From Arenicola marina (lineage: Eukaryota; Annelida; Polychaeta; Arenicolidae), in the NCBI GenBank assembly GCA_964019135.1, contig CAXHSH010000416.1:558001-622000 (forward strand): a stretch of DNA of 64,000 nucleotides, read 5' to 3'. Below are positions 1 through 11,800 of this stretch, one piece after another. Made by a program: the position numbers and the translations under genes. The notes under the pieces are model-generated. The model was not told the DNA's origin. It did not search any database and worked only from the letters and a program-made list of their open reading frames with translations. The number at the start of each line of letters is the position of its first letter. Position 1 is the stretch's first letter.

Positions 1-994
1 TTGGCGGATTGGTCAAGGAGGCGTGCAATTATGATGCGGGAATGGGGTATGGTTCGCCGCGATCAAGAGCACTACCGCATGATAATATTAAAGTCCGAAC
101 GACGATTCTTCTCAAATAAGTGGGGATAACCCTTAAACATCGATGCTTTATAATTATCTTTTATTTATCAATATTTTACAGCATTGTGCTGCTATTTCCA
201 AAGTAAGGATAATTATTTGGATATCCCTGCAACAAATGGAAAGAGTTCGATGTGACCAATGTCGTTCCATGGCAAGGTCCGAGTGACCAAAATGTTTGCG
301 GTGGTCCATCGTGCTCCGGTACGCAGCCCTGATCTCCCAGCAGAGGGCGTTCCACTTTTGTCATGTGAACGAGCTCCATCTGCTGGCAGAGTGGCATGAA
401 CCATCATGGCGACAACGACAACCAGACATGCCCGATAAATATTAAACCCGGTGTATTTGCCTTGTCAGATTCATGAAATGGCTGACAAAGTTTTCGGATA
501 GACCGGTCAGTACTTAACAATATAACTTTTGCAGGGAAATGTCCACACAGCATATGAAACTTGACATATACACAGAGTAAACAAACCAGATTGACCGGCC
601 ATGGGCCATGGGGGCGCAGACTAATGGTGTATCTGGACAGAACGGCCGTACGTACTACCAGAACGGCCGTATGGGTTAGGGAGGGTGACTAATCTGCTCG
701 CGGCTCGACCAACTCCAACCACCCTCCACCCATGATAGAGGGTGGTGAGAGACTCACGCCTTTACGCCTTTCAGCCATTCTGCATAGCATTTGGGTCGAT
801 GAACAATTCCACCCATTTGACAGTTGGCAATTTTATAGTGACACATCCTATTTGCCACACTATACTTAAAGTGACAAGGTTTCTTTCTCCAATACGTTCT
901 TGAATTATATGGCATATTTCCCATTAGTGTATGTAAATCAAACAGCAAAACAAAGAAACATAAGTGATTTATCCTGGCTCTTACAGATACTTAC
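1..994. other. Unassigned sequence at window start
   Basis: No gene could be supported here. Short frames exist on both strands around 176-407 and 754-948, but they lack codon-level or domain support. A plus-strand Cys-containing stretch near 220-330 could be an exon but has no convincing splice signals. Inverted and direct copies of 'GAACGGCCGTA' occur near 640-670. Confidence 0.4.
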
Positions 995-1103
995 GGTTCA
1001 CCACAGTCCTAAGCTTCAGCACACTGAAGGGCCTCTTGTCTCCCTTCCCTTTCCAGTTATATAACTTGCCATAGTTATTTGTGATGAGCGCCTTGGTGCT
1101 CAA
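995..1103 (-). CDS. Possible host exon resembling DUF4806-type sequence
   Basis: The minus strand is open across this stretch and ends at a good donor (C|GTAAGTATC reading on the minus strand). It translates to a segment containing 'NNYGKLYNWKGKGDKRPF' followed by 'SVLKLRTVVNR'. The pattern of a short helix, an aromatic-rich 'YxWxGxxxKxxF' core and then 'LKL' is what I recall of the C-terminal block of DUF4806-like animal proteins, many of which are multicopy. The 5' limit is uncertain: a duplicated 'GTTGAGCACCAAGG' and an upstream in-frame stop suggest the acceptor lies close to 1103, or that this is a gene relic. No partner exon was recognised downstream on the minus strand. Confidence 0.35.
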
Positions 1104-1106
1104 CTT

Positions 1107-4100
1107 GACACCACACCTTGGTGCTCAACTCCTCCTGCCCCCGTTGGAGTTCCCGGCTTCCCGATGTCACAGGTACGGGCTGGCTTGTCTGCTCTATTGG
1201 GGATGGTACAGAAGCCATAAAGAATTCTAAGCTGACTTAACATGTGCTGTACAGGAATTATCAGAAAAACCAAATATATACAAGCAAGAGCTTATATTTT
1301 ACCTGAATATTTATCACTATATGCAGGAAACAGACATTAAAAGCACCAATTTGGGGTAAGTGTACGTCCACCTGCTGCATATGCCTTGCTACGCATCTTA
1401 TCCTTTTTTTCGTGTGGGTGGTTATTGAGATATGTTCTTGAGTATGCAATAATCACTTAACTTTTCCTGTGGAATTATTTCTTATATTGTTAATGTGGGT
1501 ACGTAACTATTTATTTTTGAATGATATTGTTGTGTATCGAAGGCTTTGAGATAACACAAGAGATCAAAGAGTTGGTGTCTGGCTTATTGTTGCACGTCTG
1601 TTTTGGACGTAGGTAAGGGAATGAGAGAGATAGAGACAAAGCGAGCACGTTTCTTTTTACTACAAGAGTATAGGGCGCTGTATGAGGGAATAACAAGCTG
1701 TCACAACTTGTGCATTTACACATTACACAACATATATAACATTGATGCAGATGCACATGTTCCTATCAGTATTAGTTAATTGTTTAAATTTATAAATGTA
1801 AACCCAGATTGCATTAACCTTTATTTCTTATTTTAGGTCTCAACTTACAGCAGGCAGAGACTAGAGTTGGTAATGGAATATTACATACCTTCATATAGAG
1901 CGAAATGATATGTTTATGTTGTCGGGTAGAATCAGTCATTTAGCGATTTTCTAATTATATTAATTAATAAAGAGACGAAAAATATCACAGTGTCCGTGGG
2001 TAAATGAGCAATAAAAGTCAACATCCACAATGTTGATAATAGGTGTCATTGGCCTTATATAAGCGTCAGATGAATCTTGCATTAAAGACAATGAACATTG
2101 TCATCAGTTCGCCTGCATCGCGTACCTACTTTAGATTACAAAAATTTAAGCTCCATTATGTGTGAGTGCACCAAACTGACCAAGAGGTATACTATATATC
2201 CATAAAAATATCTTCCTGAAAAGCCCAATTACTTCCTTGATTGACATCCTGAATAAAGAGTTGCAATTGCAGGGTGTTAAGAAAGTGAAAAGTGCCTTTA
2301 AAATATCGAACATAGAATAGTGTATTTGTGTATGTAAAACAGTGTAGCCTTCTTGGCCCTTGAACATAAACATAAATGTGATAGGTTAGAATGTTAGAAA
2401 CATTAATAGGGTTGCATGGACATTTGGTACAATCAGTATCAGGTTATAGGCCAGATTATTTTTTTACCTGTTAAATTTTGGCTGGTAAAAATAAGGGTTA
2501 AGTGCACATGACAACATGGCACCTGCCGACCAGGGCACATTTGGAAATAGCATGCACTTTACAATTTAATTAACAGCAGTGGTACATTTTGTCATATAAA
2601 ATTGTGTGCACGGTGATTTTCTTCTAGATATTATGACCAAAGTAAAGCCCATTGTTCATGGGTAGACAGCACCTGAGTGCCCGCCTTACAGAACAACTGC
2701 CTGCCAAAATAATAACTGCCTACCCATTCGGTGGGTAAGCAGGTCTCTGGCTAATATCCTGGTCAGTAAATATTATAATATATATTCCATTCAATAACTC
2801 TTTTGAACGATTACATCAAACCAATGATCTGAGGTGAAAACTATTAGATGGAAACAAAAAAATTATAATTCAATGAGTTGGGTAGAAATTTAACTTCAGA
2901 CTAAAACCTGTAGTTGCAGGTAATTAATATAGAGCCAAGTATTAGATGTAATAATATCTTAGTCAAATAAGTTAGATGTATTTAAAAATGTCTTTAATTT
3001 GCAATGCATGCTTGCAATATAAATATCAGTATGTAAATGTCTATCGGTAATATTTTATGGTCTCATTACCTGATTACTACAAGGAACATATTTTCCTCAA
3101 TGCTGTCTCATTAAAGATCATTATGCTATGTAAAACCATGCATTTTAAAAATTGTTGACTACCCAAAAATCTGTTGTTCATTCCAATTATTATTTAGCTA
3201 TTATTTTAATTCATTATCAAGCCAATTTTATATATTAAATTCGATCTACACCATATTTGTGAACTGTGGAAATCTCTAAAATTGGTTTAATATAGTAGTA
3301 CAAAATGGTATTAATAATACAAATTTCTTCCAACATACTTTTGTGTACATATGTAGTAAAAAGTATCTCAACATATAAGCTCAATTTTAACTCTCATATC
3401 CATGTAGTGTACTGGCAACTGGAAAATGTTTGCATATAGTCTCATAATAAAGTGAATTCCTGATGCTGAAAAAATCATGATTAGCGTGACCCTTATACAC
3501 TCAGGTGTTCAGTAGCCATGAATCCATGGCTATGGTTGAACAATCATAGCCATGTAGCATTCTATAGTAAAAAAATCAACTTCACATGACAAATTGAATT
3601 GTTTAAGTATAGCTTTCATAATTAGTCTCAACAATGTAAAAGTACTTTTCTACATATAATTACTGATGTATGAACTCTTCCAAAGTTGTTGAACTCTTCA
3701 AAAGGAGCCATAATTGCCTACTGGCATAAAAATGGACAATAACATGCCACCATTTTTTACAGGAAGTTGATCGCTGCACATGTGCAAGGTCATCACATGA
3801 TATTATAAACCATTGTTTTCATATGAATTTCTGGTGATAGACTGGACTATTTTTGCCTTTCAAGAAAGGTTACTTATGTGATTAGTCATTACTTGTCAAG
3901 AAGTAATAAGAAAAGGGTTAAGGTTTGTTTCTGTTATCAAACTTTTCCCACAGCAAAGGAGAATCAGAGCTACACTTGCTCAAATTCGAATAACCCTGAA
4001 ATGGGGTTGTTCCAGACCAGAATTTTACTATGGAATGCGACTAGGCTGTGTGGGCTGAAACACAGGGTTCTGGGCTAGATTTTCAGCATCAGTAGCATTC

Positions 4101-4797
4101 CTGGAACAAGGGTATGGAGTTTGTCTGTAATGATCGAGCTATAATGTGAGACTGAGGCAGGTGTTGTCCGGAAGATCTCTAGAATTTCATATCAGTAAAC
4201 CATTTACTCTAGTTATTGCTGTATGAAACTAGAGTGCAGTGGAAACTTTGAAAAAGACATCTTGCATAATTAAAGCTGTAGTCATTTAAATTTTGTGACT
4301 TAAAGTAATATGTTCTGTACTGCATGTCAAATAAGTATATCTGTCTTGAATTTAAATCCTGAAAGCCTTTAGTTTAGTCGGAAAAGCAAATCTAGCTGTT
4401 CACCGAAGCAGATATTGGTTGCCGGCTTTATATATCCCTGCGCACCTGTTCGACTGAACGAGATATAAAACATACGATTGTAATTTTGAGATACTTTTAG
4501 TCTTGATTCCATTTATACATACATGCATACCATGGTGGTCAACTTGTATGCATGACCCTGTTCAAAGAGGACAGCATTCAGAGTAGGCTTACACTCCCTG
4601 TTGAGACACACTAAATCTGGATCGAAGGTGGGTGTAAGTTCAGCAACTTTAGCTCTAAAGGTGTTAAGGGTTTAAATTGTAATTACCATAATTTTAATTA
4701 ATTTTAATAATGACCTGGGCTGGCCATGCAGCCCTGGAGGGGGGTGGGGGGTGAAACCTGAGGAGTGAATTTTACAATGTCCATGGGGCATATGACA
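1107..4797. other. Non-coding AT-rich stretch
   Basis: This is a long AT-rich region with only short unsupported open frames on both strands and no domain, splice-pair or transposon signature that I could recognise. It may be intronic or intergenic. Confidence 0.5.
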
Positions 4798-4873
4798 GCT
4801 AGGTGGGGGCTAGCCTCGGGAGACCCACTCTGTTCCGCCGTTGCAGAGTGGGTCTCCCGAGGCTAGGTGGGGG
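4798..4873. repeat. Perfect 23-bp inverted repeat (hairpin)
   Basis: The arms 4810-4832 and 4844-4866 are exact reverse complements (left arm begins CTAGCCTCGGGAGACCC), separated by an 11-nt loop. The hairpin is flanked on both sides by a direct copy of GCTAGGTGGGGG. Perfect pairing over 23 bp implies a recent origin or selection. It could be a foldback element or a structured RNA source. Confidence 0.9.
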
Positions 4874-5168
4874 CACGTGTCTGCACGTACCACATGCATG
4901 TATAAGGTGTTTTCTATACATAGAACTATATATACTATAGATATGTCCATATATGTCTCCCCACACCTGCCATACACCCCCTTCCCTTCACTGATTTACT
5001 GTGCCTGCGTATGGTCATACACGTGCATGAGCCTGAGCCGAGTGAGCGATGTGTGCAGAAATCCACCCAAATGGCTTTTTTTATTCAGCACAAATTGGAA
5101 CTGTTTCTGGGTATACTTGTGGTATTCGGGTGCCCATACTTTTGGCCCAGAGTGTAGTTCGCGCGAGC

Positions 5169-5182
5169 GTTGCTATAGCAAC
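5169..5182. promoter_or_regulatory. Palindromic X-box-like (RFX-type) motif
   Basis: GTTGCTATAGCAAC is a perfect 14-bp palindrome matching the general RFX X-box layout (GTTGCNATGGNAAC-like). It lies inside the putative LTR, where transcription-factor sites are expected. A related 'TCGCTATGGCAACGA' occurs near 9003. Binding is inferred only from motif shape. Confidence 0.4.
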
Positions 5183-6989
5183 CGCAACGGTGATGTCACC
5201 GCTTGGGTTGAGTCTAGCGAGGGAGTCAGCGGGGAAGCAGCGAACGAGACAGACGCGCTTTTTATTGCAAGGGATAGTTTTAGTTTCGGGATAACCGCCC
5301 TGCGGAGCAAGGCCAAGGGGCTGGCAGCAGTTTTACCAATTGCTGCCAGGTAAGTGACACCGATTACGGAGTTGTAACTTGTCTTGATTTGAGTTAAGGG
5401 TGTTAAATAAATCATTGAAACTGAACCACTTCGTTTCGCCTCAGTGCCCTCGCCACCACGTGTTAACGTAAGACCGAACTCGGAACGAACACCCAGTTGG
5501 GTTGTCGAAATTAAGCTTTAGAAAGATTAGAACAACACAACGAGCAGTAACATTAAAGTTGAGTAAAGAGACCCTTCCATTACTAAAATATCACATTTGG
5601 TGCGTGAACCAGCGGTCTTTTCACGTGGTTGAGCGACAAGTGGCAACATGGCGGAACGCCGTGGGTTAGAATTCATGGCTAGGATAGAAAGATGGTTGAG
5701 TGACGACGATATAGACTTCCCCGTTCACGGAGAGAGGGTTGGAAATTTAGGCCGTGGGATACATGACAATGTGGGGATTCAGTCCGAGAAGGGTGAGGAA
5801 TATGATTTGAGACCTGTCGAGGCTCAGGTAGGCGAGGACAGCTCAGCTAGGGGTGCGCCTCCAATTTTGTTGCACAATTCTAAGATGGCGGCTCGGCCTT
5901 CTTCCCCAAATCGGCCAGGCGATCACGTGACCGAAATGCCGGCCCCTGATTGGCTCAGGAGTGCGCGTCCCGCCAAAAGCGAGTTTGCGCGGGATTCTCA
6001 GCGGGTTGGTGTTTTAAGGGGAATGCAAGATGGCCGCGCCCATGACACCGTGTTCGGTGAGCAGACTACCCCGGGGTTTCCCAATGTTACTGCTGATGCG
6101 ACAACACCTAAGGGTGTCAACAACCGAACTCAAAGCGTTAGACGGGATGGTTACAGGCCAGAGGGGGTGGGTTATGGGCCCCCAAGCGCTGTGCCGTTCG
6201 CTGGCAACCCCTATCAGGGGCAACTGCATCACTCGCTTAGCGGAGTCTGCACCCAACCCAGCTGACAGGGGCAACTGGCAGCCAGGCCTGGCAGCTATCA
6301 AGCGGCGGGCATTTTCCCTGGTGGCTATACAGGTGTCAGCCCGGCTGGTTACCAAGGAGTGCAAGGTGTATTCCCCGAGCTGGTGGATTGTTCATGGACC
6401 GAGATAGCCTGAATGTTCAGACGTTACAGTCTTGACACTTGTTCTTGTGACTGTAACGTCTGAACTCATCGCGTAGATTTGCTGTTCAGCCGCAAATTTT
6501 CGCCTTCAGCACAAATACTCACATGAGTCCCAAAATTGATATCCTAAACTTGTTCTATGTTAACTTCTTTAGTTCCGTGAGATATGGAAACGTGCCAACT
6601 CGTCGCCAATTTTGTATAAACGACAAGTTTTTATTCTGTGACAAAACTGTTTTGCCGCTTGCCGCCATGTTGATGCCCTGAAGGTGGCGCCACGGCCCAA
6701 AGCGATGTTAGAGGTAACTTTGTAGTATAGTTTTGTACGCTCAGCATTGACATCAGTAAGCAATACGTTGCAGACCTGAATACACCACGTGTAAGATGCA
6801 CCTCGTAAAAAAGTTTCAGAAGCATTACGGCTGCCGTATGTGCACAATGCGGAGCGGGGGTAACCCTGTACTCTTTGCGAAGAAAGACATGGAAGATAGA
6901 ACGATTGTTGTTGCTGGGCCCATTTTCAGGAATACGACGGCCAAGGAGCCTCGCGAGACGATTGACACAGATGAGAGATTGAGGAAGCC

Positions 6990-7078
6990 AGTAGAGCAGG
7001 TGCCCGGAGCGCATTGTCAAACCTGGGACCTATTGATCTAAAGCCCAGCGCGCTATCAACTGAGCTATGGAAACTCCC
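6990..7078 (-). mobile_element. tRNA-derived SINE head
   Basis: On the minus strand the sequence reads as a degenerate tRNA: an A-box-like TAGCTCAGTTGATAGCGCGC, then GGGCTTTAGATC and a B-box-like GGTTTGAC. Mismatches in the stems and lack of a clean acceptor argue against a functional tRNA. The 3' limit of the SINE body cannot be seen. Confidence 0.5.
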
Positions 7079-7385
7079 CGCTGATTTCACATGTAAAAAC
7101 TACAGGGGTAGGAGCGGAGGGTGAATTAAGTGGATTGATGTTATCTAACGTGCCCGGGGCGGATAGCGAGCGGGGTGGATGGGCGGGCACTAGCTGACAC
7201 AAGTAACAGTCTTCTTGTGCATCCGAATTATAAAATGAGACAAAAGTCACATGAGAGGTTTCAGTCGCGCAAGGGGCAAAACAAATAAATTGATTAAAAC
7301 GCTAATGAACCAATGTCAAGCTGTGTAGAAACTGCGACTGACTGATCGCAAGAGATGGGAGCCTTGGCGAAGGGTGTCATCACTT

Positions 7386-7416
<31 letters not shown>

Positions 7417-7417
7417 T
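7386..7417. repeat. (TG)n / poly-G microsatellite
   Basis: A TG run is followed directly by about 15 G residues inside the TA-flanked transposon. Confidence 0.95.
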
Positions 7418-8591
7418 GGTGACGGCTCTGCGGATAGGACACAAGGTACGGCATTGCAATTTTTTTAAGGTAAATATAGAGCTCTTTCCCGCCAAAAAAA
7501 GTATTCGAGTTTATAGTGAAGGTCATCAATTTTTGCTAAGTAACAGTGCTGCGATAGAGTTCTATGGTGTCACCGGATAAACACGTTTGCCATATCACAG
7601 TCGAAACGGCGATGAGTATTACGATTCTTAATTGATAGAATTTCTGCTTATTGTATATTGCCTGGGCTTAGATTTGGCGGATAAAGCTTGACAAGCAACT
7701 TTCACTCACTACACAGTGGCACACACAAATTTGTAAATAAAACATAGTTATAGCCGTAGATATACATAGTATACAATTTTAGAATCGAGTTTTGGCATTG
7801 CGCGCAGGGCGGCCGGGGTGTATTGGATATAAAAAACATTTCATCAGATACGATCATTGGCATGTGGAGACAAAATCAGGAATAAACATTAGCTTCCGAT
7901 CAGTGTCTCATAAATAGACATTTCTGTTATGTCTCTCAAATTTACGGTACTGGGGAATTGTCCTTTTGCATACTTAGAAAATCCGTAGCCAGTAGCCTGT
8001 CTCTCAAACTCCTCTGAGCAGACGACGCACACTTTCCCAGACATGTTACATGGAAGACCACGCTACTTTCCCGGACATGTGTAAAGACCACGCTGTTTAT
8101 CCTTATCCCAAGAAACCATAGCTAAACAAATAATACATTATTAAAGCGGTTTTTGAAGAAAATCGTGCCGCCAAAGGAACGTGTTGTGAAAGACTTTGGT
8201 ACCCCTAAATGGAACTCGTGGTTAAATGTGTCCGAGAAATGATCGTGAGTTTAGGATATCACAAGTTTAGGATATCAATTTTTTGGGATTCATGTGAGTA
8301 TTTGTGCTGAAGGCGAAAATTTGCGGCTGAACAGCAATTCTACGCGATGAGTTCAGACGTTACAGTCACAAGAACAAGTGTCAAGACTGTAACGTCTGAA
8401 CATTCAGGCTAGGACCGAGAGGGCATCTAGTGCCAGGTGGGGAGTGCTTGCCTGTGAACAGGTGAACCTCTTAAGTCCGGCAGATCTGAAACAGGTCTTG
8501 TGGCAGGCTGGGCTGGAGAGGTGCCGAAGAAGGGCCTTTGACGTAAGCTTTTGCATAAATCTAGTGTTTTTACCGTTGCCAACAATATGAC

Positions 8592-8720
8592 AATAGCGCG
8601 AGTTTTCGGGGCGTTAGCGGCGGGGCATTTTCATTATCGGCCCGAGGCCGCTAGGCGGACTGCAATACAGCTTGATGTCGGGCCAATAAAATGCCTAACC
8701 CCATGCAAACTCGCGCTATT
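8592..8720. mobile_element. Foldback MITE-like element
   Basis: AATAGCGCGAGTTTT at the left is answered by AAACTCGCGCTATT at the right, and the inner parts continue to pair imperfectly (GCATTTT...CGGCCCGA with TCGGGCC...AAAATGC). The whole 129 bp therefore folds into a long imperfect hairpin. There is no coding capacity. It is typical of a MITE or foldback element. Confidence 0.65.
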
Positions 8721-8729
8721 ACTATTATT

Positions 8730-10690
8730 ACGAGTTGAATCTAAATTTAAGGCGTTGACTTGTCTCTGCTTCTTTGGTTTAATTTCCGCATGCAACGACC
8801 AAAGTAAAGCATTTTGGGACGGACTGTCTGCAAATCGCAAGCCTTCCGACATATAGTTGGCTAGTCGCCTTTTCATACCATATATATCGTTGCCAAGAAA
8901 CATGGCACGTGCAACTAGGCAACTAGGCATGTAAGCGGGCCATTTAAAGCTATAACTACAATTCTTTTGTGCGTGACGTCATGTTTCATTGTTCTATGCA
9001 GTGTCGCTATGGCAACGATTGTCGTTTGTATGGACAGCAGGGCGGTTCGGGTGAGAATACAACATTTTAGCGGCCTTCAGATGTAATGCTATTGTACTAA
9101 GCTTAGTTAACATGACTACCAACTCGTAATAATCATAATTCGCGTCATTTTTGTATATAATTTGTGCAGTTTCAATCCATTCATAATGTCCAAGGAGTCA
9201 TGCGACCGTTGCTAGGATACTCGCATTGTGACGTCCTGAATATTTGGGATGGATTTTGACCTTATAAGTAACGTAGCAACGATTTCAACTTTCACAGATA
9301 CCGTAGACAGAAATGTATGTATTTATGCTGGTACGAAGGGTGTACGATGTATGAAGGAACCTACGATGTATCTTATGTTAAGTAGAGGTACGAAGGCTTC
9401 GTGAAACCGGATTTACGGGTCACAATCTTCGTACGAAGGTTCGTTCACGTATGAAGGCTTCGTGAAACTGGCCCCTGGTCTCGTAAACAGAGTAGGTGAC
9501 ATTGACCAATGAAAAATGGGCCAATGAATGCAAAGGAATGACAAACAATAGTGAGTGCCCCCTAGCGAGAATGACGAATAAAAAAACTGCCACAATAAAA
9601 ACCAAAAAACCTAAGGGCAGCAATTTTTACAATCTACACAGGGAGACTAGCCTTTAAAGGAGAACGTACGTTCCACTATGGTGGCCACAAAACATGGTAG
9701 ATGTCATTTATTGATACTTTTTGACTTTGATGTAGATGATGTCAAAGTTCAATGTGCCACGTGAGGGTTACAGGTTACTTTACTCTTGTCATGGCTAGTT
9801 TCTAAAACCAGCGTATACCGTTAAATAACAGGGTCAAGCTCACCATAATGAACTTCCCATATACTTCCACCAAGCCTGGTCGTTTCAAAGGATATCCAAC
9901 ATACATCACCACAACACCAGACAAAGGCACAATTTTCAAACCACGAAAACCAAACATAAATTTGCCCCCCATTGCCTCAGGTACTCAATGCCAGACATCA
10001 TGAATAATACCCCACAAATTATATTAAGTAAAACAACAACTCGTACTCTAAAGGGATTCACACAGTATATCAAGAAGAACATCATCGAAACATACACCTA
10101 TGAATGTACCATACAGAACTGTTATGTTTTTTCACAACATGTTTAGCTATAATGGGACATAAATACAGTAGCCTTATGTTATATGCCTTATGCTAAATGA
10201 TTTGCGGTTGTTAATTTATGTTTCGTTATTTCTTTCATACCTTATCATAAAAAAATTAAGTTTTGTTTTTGTTTTTTTGAGGTGGGTTCCATGCCAGCGA
10301 CATTTGTCTTAATGGGACACTCCTCGGCCAATGCAACGTTGTATCCGGTATTAGTGTAACGATATTTTGTTACCATATATGCGTCTCTTTTTATTATTAT
10401 CTACTGTTTATCATCATGTATTCCTTGAAACATGGCATTGGTAAAATAAATGATACTCTCTCCCTCTCTCACCATTTAACGTTGAAATAATGTCACAGGG
10501 AGTTAAATGGCCACTAAACACCAAACTTATAGTGTGGTCTGATATATAGCTATATATATCTATATCTATATATCTATATATATAGATATATAGCTCCGTA
10601 GAATTACATATCGTATAATATTTAATTTTACATCACCAATATATTGTGCGTTGCTGAGGAGGACGAGTTATTAGATTTTCGTCTTATGTC
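8730..10690. other. Non-coding stretch with MITE debris
   Basis: No gene is supported. About 9305-9475 holds several 'ACGAAGGCTTCGTGAAAC' units ending in TGGCCCCTG, resembling termini of dispersed marine-invertebrate repeats. At 10545-10600 there is a palindromic (TATATC)-type microsatellite. Confidence 0.5.
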
Positions 10691-11330
10691 AGTGTGTTCG
10701 GTTTGTCTGTCTGCTTGTCTGTTTGCATGTCACGCATTATCTCTCGAATGCCTGAAGATACCGATCTCCCCTTTTACCAAACATTCCGACAGAAAATCGG
10801 TAGGTCAAGTTTGTAGATGGGCAACGTAACTCAAACGTCAACGTCACGGTGACATCATACGTCCAAAATACATTTTACGCTCTAGCTCTTTTAATATTAC
10901 AGCTATTATCCGCCATTAGTGTAAAAATACTCAGCTCCTCAACATCTTTCGCATTGCTTGCATCAAATGTTACGTAGGATGAGAAGTTTTCGCGTTACGG
11001 GCTTTTGAAAATGTGCAAATAATTTATTTTTTTCAATTAAAAGATAGGGAACTCTCCTTCTGCAGATACAATGCCATAGCCCACTGTCATGCTAAGTTCA
11101 AAGATGGGCCATGTAGGTCAAAGGTCAAGGTCACAGCAAGGAAAGGTCACGAAACATGTTTTTAGCAGTAACTCCGTTAATATTGGGTTCCGCGATCCGC
11201 GGTGTGTTTCAGAGTATTCTTCAGAGTGAGGCGCAAAGGAAATGTGGTCTCAGATTTCACCTTACATTAATATTTTTCGAGTTATTCGATGGCCAAATAT
11301 GAACCGTGTCACGTAACCCCGATTTTCGTC
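10690..11330 (+). repeat. AGGTCA-rich dispersed repeat
   Basis: A (GTCT)n-like start near 10700 is followed by 'GTAGATGGGCAACGTAACTCAAACGTCAACGTCACGG' type text (split copies) and, at 11108-11150, GTAGGTCAAAGGTCAAGGTC. The same layout recurs at 42.06-43.45 kb and 44.40 kb, so it is a dispersed repeat family. The hexamer AGGTCA is the nuclear-receptor half-site, here as direct repeats; function is not implied. Confidence 0.55.
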
Positions 11331-11800
11331 TTCCATCTCAAGCTATGCTTGACGGTCTCGTATTTCTGTCAGTGCATTTAACACTATCAGATGTCGTATT
11401 ATGACCACATTGTCACAAGGTCCTTTAAGTATAAAAGACAAAATTATTAAAAGAGATAGGTGGTAACAATCCAGTTTTTGCCCTTTGGGCAGGTGTGGCG
11501 CCCCAGAGGTCAGAAAAGGTGCACCCCACCAGTTTGCACTAATATGACTCCAAACCAACTCAGTACAACCAAAATGGTTTTGACAAAAAAATCCTACGGG
11601 GCCATTTTTATGACACCTCAGACCACACTTTTACCAAAGGAAACAATTCATTTTACCCGTCCTTCCTAACCGCTCAGCCTTGCTCCCCGCCGCCCCATTG
11701 ATACTGGTTATGACGGGAATCTAGTCTATTACAGGCATCTACTTATCTTGTGACAGTAGTTTATCTACCATACTATATTGGAACGAATGTTTATCTTTAG

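Larger units (their letters stand above)
6407..8409. mobile_element. 2,003-bp TA-flanked inverted-repeat DNA transposon (non-autonomous)
   Basis: The ends are inverted repeats of about 147 bp (6407-6553 and about 8262-8409) with only a few differences. Both begin GCCTGAATGTTCAGACGTTA and are bounded by TA at 6405-6406 and 8410-8411, the duplication expected of the Tc1/mariner-like superfamilies. Each terminus carries an internal palindrome (CAGACGTTACAGTC...GACTGTAACGTCTG), so each end can fold on itself. No transposase frame is visible inside. The interior holds a tRNA-like SINE head and a (TG)n(G)n run, so this is a non-autonomous carrier mobilised in trans. It is nested in the LTR remnant. 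Confidence 0.88.
5110..8560 (+). mobile_element. LTR retroelement remnant (5' LTR, leader, gag-like frame), interrupted
   Basis: A likely LTR runs to about 5590. It holds an AATAAA near 5405 and ends just before a tRNA-primer-site-like 'TTTGGTGCGTGAACC', the form common beside invertebrate LTRs. A long open frame follows from 5648 (starting MAERRGLEFMARIERW), plausibly the N-terminal part of a gag-type protein. The element is cut by a DNA transposon at 6407-8409; related-looking sequence resumes at 8412 and runs to about 8560. No protease, reverse transcriptase or integrase is visible and no second LTR was found. It is a broken, 3'-truncated fossil. Host 5' sequence is the main alternative. 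Confidence 0.45.

Noticed and set aside
176-407. Small secreted Cys-rich peptide or exon
   Set aside because: No signal sequence, no splice pair and overlapping frames on both strands with equal support.
5648-6407. Independent host gene starting at 5648
   Set aside because: The upstream LTR-like layout and primer-site-like sequence make a retroelement leader and gag more likely, though not proven.
6990-7078. A functional tRNA gene on the minus strand
   Set aside because: Stem mismatches and a degenerate B box; lies inside a transposon.
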